Assembly: GCA_016209145.1 (NCBI GenBank)
Contig: JACQWT010000298.1
Span: forward strand, 1 to 34,427
Direction: 5' to 3'
DNA length: 34,427 nucleotides
Source of the DNA: Deltaproteobacteria bacterium
Lineage (GTDB): Bacteria > Myxococcota_A > Polyangia > Polyangiales > Polyangiaceae
Part shown: positions 1 to 7,685 of the stretch, one piece after another
Numbering within the stretch: position 1 is the first letter of the stretch
Layout of the letters: each line of letters opens with the position of its first letter
The notes under the pieces: generated by a model
Database searches by the model: none
Told to the model about the DNA's origin: nothing
Seen by the model: the letters and a program-made list of their open reading frames with translations, nothing else
Program-made: the position numbers and the translations under genes

Positions 1-151
1 AGACGTCCGGCTCGATCGGCGTCGCGGGAACGAGCCGCGCGACCGGCCTGCCTCGCTTCGTGATCGTCACGGCCAGCCCCGTGGCGCGGACTTCGTCCAG
101 TATCTTGAGGCAGCGGTTCTTGAATTCCCCTGCCCCAACGGTTGATTCCAT
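1..151 (-). CDS. Phd/YefM-family antitoxin, 5' part only (runs off the window)
   Basis: The minus strand from an ATG at 151 reads MESTVGAGEFKNRCLKILDE, continues VRATGLAVTITKRGRPVARL and then VPATPIEPDV before the window ends. This is the usual N-terminal half of Phd/YefM antitoxins: a short strand, a helix with F-K-x-R-x-L, then the xVxITKRGRPVAxLVP strand-turn that contacts DNA. These proteins bind their own promoter and neutralise a toxin that is normally encoded just downstream; here that gene would lie outside the window. A GGAGG at 8 nt before the ATG supports the start, and a second GGAGG abuts the ATG. An inverted repeat upstream (167-188) is a candidate autoregulatory operator. The family call is secure from the motif. 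The toxin type cannot be known from this window. Confidence 0.85.
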   Translation of the reverse strand, partial: MESTVGAGEFKNRCLKILDEVRATGLAVTITKRGRPVARLVPATPIEPDV

Positions 152-166
152 GCCTCCTGCCTCCGT

Positions 167-188
167 ATGGCCAAGTCTATCTGGCCAT
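167..188 (-). promoter_or_regulatory. Inverted repeat with embedded -10-like hexamer, candidate antitoxin operator
   Basis: ATGGCCA at 167-173 and TGGCCAT at 182-188 form a perfect 7-bp inverted repeat separated by 8 nt. On the minus strand the spacer contains TAGACT (179 to 174), which resembles a -10 element for the antitoxin gene that starts at 151. An operator whose arms bracket the -10 is what autorepression by a Phd-type antitoxin would need. The repeat is seen directly; the regulatory role is inference. Confidence 0.45.
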
Positions 189-255
189 GGCCACCATGTC
201 GAGGCCAACGTCTGCCAAGGGTGTCCAACCGAATTGGGGGTGCGGGCGGAGAAGC

Positions 256-326
256 GAACCGCCAAGGCGCCAAGCACGCCAAGAAACCGATTATTCTCCT
301 TGGCGACCTTGGCGTCTTGGCGGTTC
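256..326. repeat. Long inverted repeat built from CGCCAAG heptamers
   Basis: The left arm (256-283) begins GAACCGCCAAG and continues with two further CGCCAAG units. The right arm (299-326) is its reverse complement at 25 of 28 positions, and one of the three mismatches would be a G-U pair in RNA. The loop, 284-298, is AT-rich. Each arm is itself three CGCCAAG heptamers spaced by 1-2 nt, so direct repeats are nested inside a hairpin. I recall similar intergenic hairpins of CGCCAAG or GCAAAGAC units from very diverse bacteria; that is from memory and unverified. It sits between divergent genes, so it is not an obvious transcription terminator for either. Confidence 0.85.
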
Positions 327-488
327 ATCCGGCGGCGCTCCCCGGTTCTGGTAGGCACCCGTCTGCCAAGACGACAGTCCGCTGCCTGCTCTGGACCCCC
401 GGCCGCGTCGAGCTGTGAAGCGGGCCCGACGGCCCTGCCGGAGCCACCCGCTACCGCTCGGGGGCAAGGCCGAGTAGTCTCCAACTCC

Positions 489-1532
489 GTGGCCGAGCCG
501 CTGCTCAGCGTACGCGAGCTTTCCGTGAGCTTCGAGACGGAGCAAGGACGGCTCGTCGCCGTGGACGGCGTCAGCTTCGACGTGGCCCAAGGCAGCACCG
601 TGGCCCTGGTGGGCGAGTCCGGCTGCGGCAAGAGCGCCACGGCGCACGCCATCATGCGCCTCCTGCCCACGCCGCCGGCGCGGATCGACGGCGGCCGGGT
701 GCTGTTCCGGGGCAGGGATCTGCTCGCCCTGTCGGAACGCGAGATGCGCCGCTGCCGCGGCGCGCAGATTTCCATCATCTTCCAGGACCCAAACACCGCC
801 CTGAACCCCGTGTACGCGGTGGGTGCACAGCTCGTCGAAGCCCTGCGCATCCACCGCCCCCTCACCCGGCGCGCGGCGCGGCGCGAGGCCGAGGAGCTAC
901 TGGGCCGCGTGGGCTTCGCCGGCGCCGCCGAGCGCTTCGGCAGCTTCCCGCACGAGCTCTCGGGCGGCATGCGCCAGCGCGTGCTCATCGCCATCGCGCT
1001 GTGCTGCGCGCCGGCCCTGGTCATCGCCGACGAGCCGACGACGGCCCTCGACATGCTCACTGCCGCCCAGGTGGGCGCGCTGCTCGCGGAGCTCAAGCGC
1101 GAGCGGAGCCTGAGCCTGCTGCTCATCTCCCACGATCTCGCCATGGTAGGCCAGCATGCCGACCGCATCGTGGTGCTCTACGCCGGTCAGGTGGTCGAGC
1201 AGGGAGCGAGCGCGGATCTGCTCGCCGATCCCGCACACCCCTACACCCGCGCGTTGCTCGGCGCCGTGCCACCCGATCGGGTGCGGCAGAAGCGACGGGT
1301 GCGGGGGGGCCTGCGGCTGGCGGCCATCGGCGGCGCGCTGCCCGACATGCACTGTCCGCCGCCGGGGTGCCGCTTTGCGCCGCGCTGCGCGCAAGCCTTC
1401 GACCGCTGCGGCGAGCAGGCGCCGGAGCTCTACCAGCTCCCGCGGCCGGACCACGCCGCGGTGCGCTGCCTGCTCTACGAGGGCTCGGGACAGATCGCCG
1501 CGGCCGTCGCGGGCGCGGAGGGCGGACGGTGA
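489..1532 (+). CDS. Oligopeptide/dipeptide ABC transporter ATP-binding protein (OppD/DppD type)
   Basis: This is an ATPase subunit of an oligopeptide/dipeptide importer, a cytoplasmic protein that drives an inner-membrane permease. From the GTG at 489 it is 347 residues, the usual OppD size. Walker A is GESGCGKS (42-49), the Q-loop glutamine is in FQDPNTALNP (about 99), the signature is LSGGM (157-161), Walker B is LVIADE (177-182) and the switch histidine is in LISHDL (215). The C-terminal oligopeptide-family extension has the Cys-rich CRFAPRCAQAFDRC typical of OppD/OppF. The open frame extends far upstream, but residues before GTG489 are not family-like. The stop overlaps the GTG of the next gene (GTGA), so the two ATPases are translationally coupled. 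No permease or binding protein is visible in the window, so the substrate is unknown. Confidence 0.85.
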   Translation: MAEPLLSVRELSVSFETEQGRLVAVDGVSFDVAQGSTVALVGESGCGKSATAHAIMRLLPTPPARIDGGRVLFRGRDLLALSEREMRRCRGAQISIIFQDPNTALNPVYAVGAQLVEALRIHRPLTRRAARREAEELLGRVGFAGAAERFGSFPHELSGGMRQRVLIAIALCCAPALVIADEPTTALDMLTAAQVGALLAELKRERSLSLLLISHDLAMVGQHADRIVVLYAGQVVEQGASADLLADPAHPYTRALLGAVPPDRVRQKRRVRGGLRLAAIGGALPDMHCPPPGCRFAPRCAQAFDRCGEQAPELYQLPRPDHAAVRCLLYEGSGQIAAAVAGAEGGR

Positions 1533-2606
1533 ACCTGGAGCCGGAGCCGCGCGAGGAGCCGGCGGCGGACGATGATGACGACGGCGCCGCCGAGCCGGCC
1601 GGCAAGCGCCGCGGCAAGGGGGCCCTGCTCTACGTGCAGAGGCTGAGCAAGCTGTACCCGGTGCGCCGCGGCCTGTTCGGCCACACGGAGCTCCTCCGCG
1701 CCGTCGACGGCGTGAGCTTCTACGTGCGACGGGGCGAGACCTTCGCGCTGGTCGGCGAGTCTGGCTCGGGCAAGAGCACCTTGAGCCGCTGCATCCTGCG
1801 GCTGAGCGAGCCCACGGTCGGCCGCGTCGTCTTCGACGGTCAGGACGTGACGGCCCTGTCCGGTGCGGAGCTTCGGGCCATGCGCCGGCGCATGCAGATC
1901 GTCTTCCAGAACCCCTACTCCTCGCTCAACCCGAGCATGACGGTGCGAGAGATCGTGGGCGAAGGCATCGACGTATTCGGGCTGGCCCGCGGACGTGGGC
2001 GAGCTCGTGGCGCGCGTCGGTCTCGGAGCCGAGCTTCTCTGGCGCTACCCGCACGAGCTGTCGGGCGGCCAGCGGCAGCGCATCGCCATCGCTCGGGCGC
2101 TGGCCGTCCGTCCGGAGTTCCTGGTGCTCGACGAGCCGCTGAGCGCGCTCGACGTCTCCGTCCAGGCCCAGATCCTCAACTTGCTCGACGATCTCCAGGA
2201 GGATCTGGGACTGACCCTGCTCTTCGTCACGCACGATCTGCGGGCCGCGCGGTACACGAGCCATCGGCTCGGCGTGATGTACGCCGGCCGGCTCGTCGAG
2301 GTCGGCCCGACGAGGCTCGTGGCACTGCGGCGCCTCCATCCGTACACGCGCGCCCTGTTCGGGGCCCTGCCGCCGCCGCCCGGCCAAAGCGGCCCCGAGT
2401 CGAGACGGCTGCAAGTCGTGCTCGACGGCGAGCCGCCGAGCCTGCTCGAGCCGCCGCGCGGCTGCGCCTTCTTCGCGCGCTGCCCCGAGTCCGAGCCCGG
2501 GCGTTGCGACCTGGAGGCGCCGGAGCTGCGCGAGACGCACACCGGCGACAAGCACCGGGTGGCGTGCTGGCGGCCACACGTTGAGGGACCGGCAAACGAG
2601 GAGTGA
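1529..2606 (+). pseudogene. OppF/DppF-type ABC ATPase interrupted by a frameshift near 1990
   Basis: This is the second ATPase of an oligopeptide importer, starting at GTG 1529 inside the stop of the preceding gene. An acidic, charged N-terminal tail of about 30 residues precedes the domain. Walker A is GESGSGKS (76-83) and the Q-loop region is FQNPYSSLNP. After GEGIDVFGLARG the frame changes, and VGELVARVGL resumes one frame over, followed by the signature LSGGQRQR, Walker B FLVLDEP, LFVTHDL and the C-terminal Cys motif CAFFARCPESEPGRC. The helical segment between the Q-loop and the signature is about 6-7 residues shorter than in E. coli OppF, so a deletion of roughly 20 nt fits better than a one-base insertion. 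As written, it makes a protein without signature or Walker B. It may be a sequence error or a true pseudogene. Confidence 0.8.
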
Positions 2607-2618
2607 TGTGACCGCATG

Positions 2619-2638
2619 GCGCGGGCTTCGCCCGCAAC
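2619..2638. repeat. Short palindromic repeat, also present inverted at 10289-10308
   Basis: GCGCGGGCTTCGCCCGCAAC at 2619-2638 recurs exactly, in the opposite orientation, at 10289-10308. Its core, GCGGGC-TTC-GCCCGC, forms a 6-bp hairpin. It lies just after the oppF-like stop. Both the match and the hairpin are seen directly; REP-like identity is inference. Confidence 0.6.
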
Positions 2639-2784
2639 TCAAGTGCGTTTGACTGTCGCTTCCGCGCAGCCGCGGAATCGGGGCGACACGCCCGCGGGAA
2701 CGGAGCGGGCGGACGCAAGCAGCAACGCCCCGCGGCCGTTGCGCGCTGTGGACCAAGGGGTGCCGTCCGCGGGAGAGTTCCACG

Positions 2785-2831
2785 CTGGGGCTTCGCCCCA
2801 GACCCCGCGAACGGGGCCCCAACCCCGTTCG
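2785..2831. terminator. Two consecutive GC hairpins between convergent genes
   Basis: CTGGGGC-ttc-GCCCCAG (2785-2801) is a 7-bp stem, and CGAACGGGG-ccccaa-CCCCGTTCG (2808-2831) is a perfect 9-bp stem. They lie in the 279-nt gap between the oppF-like gene and the convergent gene ending at 2886. There is no T-tract, so classical intrinsic termination is unsure, but placement suits a bidirectional terminator. No gene is seen in 2607-2885. Confidence 0.5.
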
Positions 2832-2885
2832 CCCTGACCGGCCGGCTTTCTGCGCCGAAGCGCATCGATTCTCTGACCTGGTAGA

Positions 2886-4361
2886 TCAGCGCGGGCGGCC
2901 GCCGGCGTCGGCGGTGTCGCCGCCGCCCGGCCCCGCCGGCCGGCGGCAGGAGACGACGGCGAGCTCGAAGCCGCGCCCCGCCGGCCGCGCCAGGAGGAGC
3001 GAGCTCGGCCCGGCGGCGAGCAGCTCGCCCTCTCCCAACACCGGATCGGGGGCAAGCTCGTCGAGCGCCTCGCCACCGGGACCCAAGGCCGCCAACAGCA
3101 GCCGGCCGTCCGCCGCCGACGTCGTGAGCCACCCGCCGAGCAGGCTCGGCGCGCCGGCGTGGGCGGCGTCGTCGGCCATCACTTGGCTCTGCGCCGGCCC
3201 GCCGGCCTCGATCCGGACGAGGCTCAGCCGGCCGCCGTGGGCGCCGCTCGGCGTGTCGTCGTCGCGCCAGGCGAGCAGCGCGGCCCCCTGCTCCGACGGG
3301 GCGAGGTCGAAGTCCTGCACGTGCCCATCGCGTGGCGTCACGGCGCGCGACGCGGCGCGGGGCAGGCCGTCGGCGCCCAGGGGCATGAGCTCCACCCAGG
3401 CGGGCTCGATGCTCTCGGCCGGGTAGCGCCCGTCGGGCGCCTCTCCCGCGGGCTCGGCCGGGCGCGTCGGCCGCTTCTTGCTCGGCGCCCGGACGACGTA
3501 GCCGAGCCAGAAGCCGCCCTCGCCCGCGACTACCCGCGGCGCCTCGGCCTCCAGGCCGGGCGGCGAGACCGGCCGCGGCCTCTCCGCGACCGCGAGCGTC
3601 CGGGGCTCGATCGCGGCGAGCATGACCTGCGCGCGCGTCCCATCCTTGGTCACGCCGTCCCAGACGACGACGCCGCGCTCGGCGCCGATGGCGAAGTCGA
3701 AGCCGAGCGAGTCGTCGCGCTCCTGATCGATCTCGGCGCCCCATGCGACCTTGTCCGCCGACACGCTCGCCAGGCGCAGGGCGAAGCCGCCGGCGTTGGG
3801 CTCGAGCATGGCCGCCACGACGCGCCCCTTCGCCGCGACGACCAGCGGCGCGCCCAGATCGCCCCGGATCCGGCCGAGCGACACGAGCCGGCCGCCGGCC
3901 CCATCGAGGCCCATCAGCGCCACCTCGGCCAGCGCCCCGCCCTCGACCTGGTGCTTGACGCCGACCGCGAAGCCGCCGTCGTAGCACGCGCCGCGGCCGA
4001 GCTCGGCGGCGAAGGGAGCGAGGGCCTCGTCGCGGTCGGGCGGCTCTCCCTCCCTCCCCATCTCGGCACCGGCGGGGGCACCCGCCGGGCGCACCGGGGC
4101 AGGCGGGCGTGGCGAGGCTTCCCCGATCCACAGCGCCGCTGTGCGGCCCTGCACACAGCGCGGCACCGCGCTCGCGGTCGCGCTCGCCACGGCCCCGGCG
4201 CCCGCATCGGCTGGCGGAGGAGGTGACGCCACGGGCCGCTCGGCCCGGCGGTGGAGCACGACAAGCGCCACGGCCGGGACCAGCACGGCGAGCGCAGCCA
4301 GGGCCAGCGCCTTGCGGCGCCGCGCCCGGACAGGATCGGGATCCGGCGTCGTGCGGATCAT
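2886..4361 (-). CDS. Membrane-anchored protein of unknown function, possibly beta-propeller-like
   Basis: A 491-residue protein with a single N-terminal membrane segment (about residues 18-37, ALALAALAVLVPAVALVVL) after a basic cytoplasmic stretch. A Pro/Ala-rich linker follows, then a large domain presumably outside the inner membrane. The domain has repeated short strands such as GGRLVSLGRI, GRVVAAML, ALRLASVSAD and RGVVVWDGV, which recalls a beta-propeller, but I cannot match it to a named family. Conserved catalytic motifs are not evident. It is divergent from the CPBP protease gene, with only 37 nt between the starts. The strong codon-position GC bias and the sensible signal region support it as real. 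No Shine-Dalgarno is visible upstream of its ATG. Confidence 0.65.
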   Translation of the reverse strand: MIRTTPDPDPVRARRRKALALAALAVLVPAVALVVLHRRAERPVASPPPPADAGAGAVASATASAVPRCVQGRTAALWIGEASPRPPAPVRPAGAPAGAEMGREGEPPDRDEALAPFAAELGRGACYDGGFAVGVKHQVEGGALAEVALMGLDGAGGRLVSLGRIRGDLGAPLVVAAKGRVVAAMLEPNAGGFALRLASVSADKVAWGAEIDQERDDSLGFDFAIGAERGVVVWDGVTKDGTRAQVMLAAIEPRTLAVAERPRPVSPPGLEAEAPRVVAGEGGFWLGYVVRAPSKKRPTRPAEPAGEAPDGRYPAESIEPAWVELMPLGADGLPRAASRAVTPRDGHVQDFDLAPSEQGAALLAWRDDDTPSGAHGGRLSLVRIEAGGPAQSQVMADDAAHAGAPSLLGGWLTTSAADGRLLLAALGPGGEALDELAPDPVLGEGELLAAGPSSLLLARPAGRGFELAVVSCRRPAGPGGGDTADAGGRPR

Positions 4362-4386
4362 CGAGCGCCGTGCATAGCACTACTCC

Positions 4387-4392
4387 TATACT
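4387..4392 (+). promoter_or_regulatory. -10 hexamer TATACT, 6 nt before the CPBP start
   Basis: TATACT is followed by 6 nt and then ATG at 4399. Transcription would start at or next to the A of the ATG, giving a leaderless mRNA, and no Shine-Dalgarno is present. No convincing -35 lies 16-18 nt upstream. The same spacing recurs at five other genes in the window. Confidence 0.5.
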
Positions 4393-4398
4393 GCGCCC

Positions 4399-5070
4399 AT
4401 GGAGCGCCGCGCCGGCCCTTTGGAGCACATGGGTGGCGCGCTGAGCGCCGCCGCCTGGCGGATCGCCGGCGGCTACGCCCTGCTCGCCGCGCTCTCGGTG
4501 GCGCTGGCGCTGGCGCTGCGCGAAGGGGTGCCTTGGATCTACGCCGCGCCGTGGCTGGACCTCTCGCCGGGCGCGGCGTTGGCAACGAGCGCCGGGCTCG
4601 GCCTCGTTCTCTCTGCGGCGCTGGTCCTCCTGACGCGCCTTTGCGTACGCCGCTTCCACTGGGCCCGCAGGCTGCACGTGGAGCTCAGGCCCGTGGCGCG
4701 CGATCTCACGGCGCCGCAGATCGCCGCGATCGCCACCCTGTCGAGCCTCGGCGAGGAACTGCTCTTCCGCGGGCTGCTGCTGCCGTGGACGGGAGTGCTT
4801 CCCGGCGCGGTGCTGTTCGGCCTCGCCCACTACCTTCCCGGCCGGAGCCGGTGGGTCTGGGTAGCCTGGGCGAGCGTGGTCGGGGCCGCGCTCGGCGCGG
4901 TCTTCGCGCTGACCGGCTCGCTCGTCGGGCCCCTGGTGGCCCACGCCATCGTCAACGCAATCAACCTCGCCTACCTGCGCAGCCACGATCCGAACGCCGC
5001 TACCGGTGCCGGCGCAGAGCGTGAGCGGGCGCGCCGCCCGGGAGCAACGGGGCGCACCCAGACCTCCTGA
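4399..5070 (+). CDS. CPBP-family intramembrane metalloprotease (Abi/CAAX-protease-like)
   Basis: A polytopic inner-membrane protein of 223 residues. It carries the CPBP motifs in order: EELLFRG (E119, E120, R124), FGLAH with H144, and HAIVN (H182, N186). These residues form the glutamate/histidine metal site of the CaaX-protease/bacteriocin-processing family. Hydrophobic segments lie around 22-40, 58-80, 132-146, 153-173 and 174-192. Members cleave membrane-embedded substrates or act in bacteriocin self-immunity; the substrate here cannot be deduced. The ATG at 4399 is preceded by a -10-like TATACT at the spacing expected for leaderless transcription. It stands alone: its upstream neighbour is divergent and the next 210 nt have no clear gene. 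Confidence 0.85.
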   Translation: MERRAGPLEHMGGALSAAAWRIAGGYALLAALSVALALALREGVPWIYAAPWLDLSPGAALATSAGLGLVLSAALVLLTRLCVRRFHWARRLHVELRPVARDLTAPQIAAIATLSSLGEELLFRGLLLPWTGVLPGAVLFGLAHYLPGRSRWVWVAWASVVGAALGAVFALTGSLVGPLVAHAIVNAINLAYLRSHDPNAATGAGAERERARRPGATGRTQTS

Positions 5071-5283
5071 CATAGCCGGGTGAAGTGCGCCAGATCACGG
5101 CGGTCGGTGCGTACGGGATGCGGACCCAAACCTGTCCCGGCGAAACGAACAAGTCGCGCATGCGCGGGAACGCGCACCCCCAGGGATGAAAGCGCGTTCA
5201 ACATGGCGGTCGCAGCCCTGACACGGCGGCGTCGCCTCACGGGCATGAGAAGTCGAGCACTTGCGCCCTCGTTTTCGTAGCAG
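5071..5283. other. Unassigned segment upstream of the truncated NarI/DsrM-like gene
   Basis: No gene is recognisable in these 213 nt, although open frames exist on both strands. The start of the next gene abuts an in-frame TAG at 5278-5280, and that gene lacks its expected N-terminus. This segment may therefore be foreign sequence joined to the remaining gene. No inverted repeats or target-site duplications of a known element are evident to me. Confidence 0.4.
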
Positions 5284-6070
5284 GTGGACTGGGCGGACAA
5301 GCCGCGCGAGATTTCGAAGCTCGCCGAGCTCCGGGCGATGCTGGCGGAGATCCTGCTGCTCAAGGCGGTCTGGGAGCACAACCGGCCGCTGTGGTACGCG
5401 TCCTATCCCTTCCACCTGGGCCTCTACTTGACGGCCGCCTTCGCCGCGGCCCTCCTTCGCGGCGGCCGCGGCCGGGCTCGCCGGCGTGCCTGCGGGGCCC
5501 GGCACGGCCGCGGGCGCGGCCCTGGGCGCTGTGCTCGCCGTGCTCGGCCCGGCCGGCTTCACCCTCACGCTCCTGGGCGCCCTCGCGCTGCTCTGGCGGC
5601 GCCTCGGGGATCCCGAGCTCGGCCCCTACACGAGCGGCAGCCACGTCTTCAACCTCGCCTGGTTTGCGGTGGCGATGGCGGTGGCCCTGGGCGCGTGGGC
5701 CGCGGACGGCTTCAGCTTCGCCGGCACGCTCGGCTTCGTCCAAAGCTGGCTTGCCCTGCGCCTCGCGCCCGTGGGCACGCTGCTGGCGATCGAGATGATC
5801 CTCGCCTTCGCCCTGCTCGCCTACCTGCCGCTCACCCACATGGCCCACTTCTTCATGAAGTACTTCCTCTATCACGACATCCACTGGGACGACGCTCCCG
5901 CCGTGCGCAGCCCGGCGCTCCCCGCGAGGCTGGCGACCGTGCTCGCGTTCCCGGTCTCCTGGGCGGCTCCCCACGTCCTCGGCGGCGGCAAGCAGGGCGA
6001 AGGCCCGCCGAGCTGGGCCGAGGTCGCCGCCCGCAACCCGGCCCTCCCGCCCCCGGGACCGAAGCCATGA
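5284..6070 (+). pseudogene. NarI/DsrM-like cytochrome b membrane subunit, N-truncated and frameshifted
   Basis: This should be the membrane cytochrome b partner of the Fe-S protein encoded next, passing electrons from the quinone pool. From 5284 the frame reads VDWADKPREISKLAELRAML and then KAVWEHNRPLWYASYPFHLG. It loses frame in a GC run around 5445-5485 and continues one frame over through LGAVLAVLGPAGFTLTLLGA, VFNLAWFAVAMAVALG and LPLTHMAHFFMKYFLYHDIH. The conserved histidines in FHLG and THMAHF are candidate haem ligands of the nitrate reductase gamma family. The segment at 5284 resembles an interior part of relatives, which usually begin with one more membrane helix, so the 5' end also appears missing. 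Its stop overlaps the next ATG (ATGA), consistent with an operon. A 2-nt deletion or 1-nt insertion would explain the frameshift. Confidence 0.75.
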
Positions 6071-7674
6071 GCAGATCGAGAGAAGCACCGCTGCGCGTCG
6101 CGGACGTGGGCAGCGACCGCGACCAACTCGGCCACGTCGCGGCTGCCGACTTGATGCCGCTGCCGGCCGACTGGCCGGAGCAGGAGCTGCCGCCTCTGGC
6201 GGCGTCAACTCGGGAAAGCACGGCCTGCATTCTCGACGACACCACGATCCTGCCCATCCCCCGGCCCAAGAACCGGGCAGAAGAAGAGGCGCTCGTCGCC
6301 AAGTTCCTCGCCGGCGTGCGCAAGCTCTTCGAGGTCGAGAACAACTGGGGCTTCCTGCCGGTGTTGACCACCTCCATCGAGCACTGCGCCAGGTGCAACA
6401 CCTGCTCGAACGCCTGCCACGTCTTCGAGGGCAGCGGCCGCAACGAGATGTACCGGCCGCTATTCCGCAGCGAAATCCTCCGCCGCCTCTACCTGCAGCA
6501 CGTGGCCAAGCAGCCGCTCGCGGCCTGGCGCCACGGCGCCGTGGAGCTCAATTGGCGCACGGTGGCGCGCCTGGGGGAGCTCGCCTATCGCTGCAACCTG
6601 TGCCGCCGCTGCGCGCAGACCTGCCCCTTGGGCGTCGACAACGGCCTGCTCGCGCGCGAGATCCGCAAGATCTTCAGCCAGGAGATGGGCCTTGCCCCGC
6701 CGGAGCTGCACGAGCGGGGCACGATGCTCCAGCTCAAGATCGGCTCGTCTACCGGGATGAACAAGCTCGTTGCCAAGGACAACCTGGAGTTCATCGACGA
6801 GGACTTCTCCGCGCAGACTGGCTTCGAGCTGCACACGCCTTGGGACGTGAAGGGCGCCGACATCCTGCTCGTCCACAACGCCGGCGAAATCCTGTCCTGG
6901 CCCGAGAACGTCGCCGCCTTCTCCATCCTGTTTCAGGCCGCCGGCCTGTCGTGGACCATGTCGAGCGAGCTCTGCGGCTACGACAGCGTCAACTACGGCG
7001 TCTTCTACGATGACGTGCAGCTCGCCCGCATCGTGCTGCAGCACGCCAAGGTGGCCAAGGAGCTCGGCGTGAAGAAGATCGTCCTGGGCGAGTGCGGTCA
7101 CGCCCACAAGGCGCTGGTGGTGATTGCCGACCGCCTGCTCCCGGCCGAGCTGCGCATCCCGCGCGAGAGCTGCTTCCCGCTGCTGCGCGACATAGTCTTC
7201 TCGGGCAAGCTCAAGCTCGACCCGGAACGCAACGACTTCCCGGTCACGCTCCACGCCCCCTGCAACGTGACGCGCCTGATGGGGATCACCGAGCCGCAGC
7301 GCGAGATCGTGCGCCTGATCTGCCCGCAGTTCCGCGAGATGACCCCGCGCGGAGCGCACAACTACTGCTGCGGCGGCGGCAGCGGGCTGGCGATCATGAG
7401 CCGCGGCAACCTCCAGGACTGGCGCGTCAAGGTGGCCGGCCGCAGGAAGCTCGCACAGATCCTGGAAGCCTTCGCCGACTGCCGCGGCCCGCAGATCCCC
7501 AAGTACGTCTGCGCGCCCTGCTCCAACTGCAAGGGGCAGATCCGCGATCTCATACAGCACTACCAGCTCCTGGAGCGGGAGAAGATGATCTACTCTGGCG
7601 TGGTAGAGCTTGTCGTCAACGCGATGGCCGATCTCAAGCCGGGGTTCATCAAGTGGGGCGAGGAGGACGAGTAA
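6067..7674 (+). CDS. DsrK/HdrD-like (Fe-S)-binding, CCG-domain redox protein
   Basis: A 535-residue cytoplasmic or membrane-associated iron-sulfur protein related to DsrK, HmcF, GlpC and HdrD. Two [4Fe-4S] ligand sets are plain: C107-x2-C110-x2-C113-x3-C117 and C176-x2-C179-x2-C182-x3-C186-P. The C-terminal half has cysteine-rich CCG-type motifs (LHAPCN, YCCGGGSG and CAPCSNC), which in HdrB/HdrD hold the unusual cluster that reduces disulfides. Known relatives pair with a NarI-like cytochrome b and couple quinol oxidation or reduction to thiol/disulfide chemistry. The preceding gene is exactly such a partner and overlaps this start (ATGA). The physiological substrate is not deducible. A strong Shine-Dalgarno directly after its stop leads into a response regulator, so electron transfer and signalling genes are likely co-transcribed. 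It appears intact. Confidence 0.85.
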   Translation: MSRSREAPLRVADVGSDRDQLGHVAAADLMPLPADWPEQELPPLAASTRESTACILDDTTILPIPRPKNRAEEEALVAKFLAGVRKLFEVENNWGFLPVLTTSIEHCARCNTCSNACHVFEGSGRNEMYRPLFRSEILRRLYLQHVAKQPLAAWRHGAVELNWRTVARLGELAYRCNLCRRCAQTCPLGVDNGLLAREIRKIFSQEMGLAPPELHERGTMLQLKIGSSTGMNKLVAKDNLEFIDEDFSAQTGFELHTPWDVKGADILLVHNAGEILSWPENVAAFSILFQAAGLSWTMSSELCGYDSVNYGVFYDDVQLARIVLQHAKVAKELGVKKIVLGECGHAHKALVVIADRLLPAELRIPRESCFPLLRDIVFSGKLKLDPERNDFPVTLHAPCNVTRLMGITEPQREIVRLICPQFREMTPRGAHNYCCGGGSGLAIMSRGNLQDWRVKVAGRRKLAQILEAFADCRGPQIPKYVCAPCSNCKGQIRDLIQHYQLLEREKMIYSGVVELVVNAMADLKPGFIKWGEEDE

Positions 7675-7680
7675 GGAGGT
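7673..7680 (+). promoter_or_regulatory. Strong Shine-Dalgarno AAGGAGGT for the response regulator
   Basis: AAGGAGGT overlaps the TAA stop of the Fe-S protein gene (7672-7674). The GGAGG core (7675-7679) ends 6 nt before the ATG at 7686. It is the clearest ribosome-binding site in the window and fixes the response-regulator start. Confidence 0.85.
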
Positions 7681-7685
7681 ACGCC

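Larger units (their letters stand above)
152..488. other. Intergenic region with no supported gene
   Basis: This 337-nt stretch lies between the divergent antitoxin and ABC transporter genes. It holds the operator-like repeat at 167-188 and the large CGCCAAG inverted repeat at 256-326. Open frames that cross it have no recognisable protein signature. TAGTCT at 475-480, 8 nt before the GTG at 489, is a possible -10 for the ABC gene. Confidence 0.5.

Noticed and set aside
1529..2606. Programmed ribosomal frameshift in the oppF-like gene
   Set aside because: No slippery heptamer or stimulatory structure is evident at 1985-1997. The region is also shorter than in relatives, which fits a deletion better.
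2227..5073. Open frame of about 950 codons on the minus strand
   Set aside because: It is antisense to oppF and the CPBP gene and out of frame with the real minus-strand gene at 2886-4361. Its composition is Arg/Gly/Ala only.
5071..5283. Small genes on either strand, including a 66-codon plus-strand frame
   Set aside because: No ribosome-binding site, family motif or consistent codon bias. The frames end abruptly at the presumed junction.
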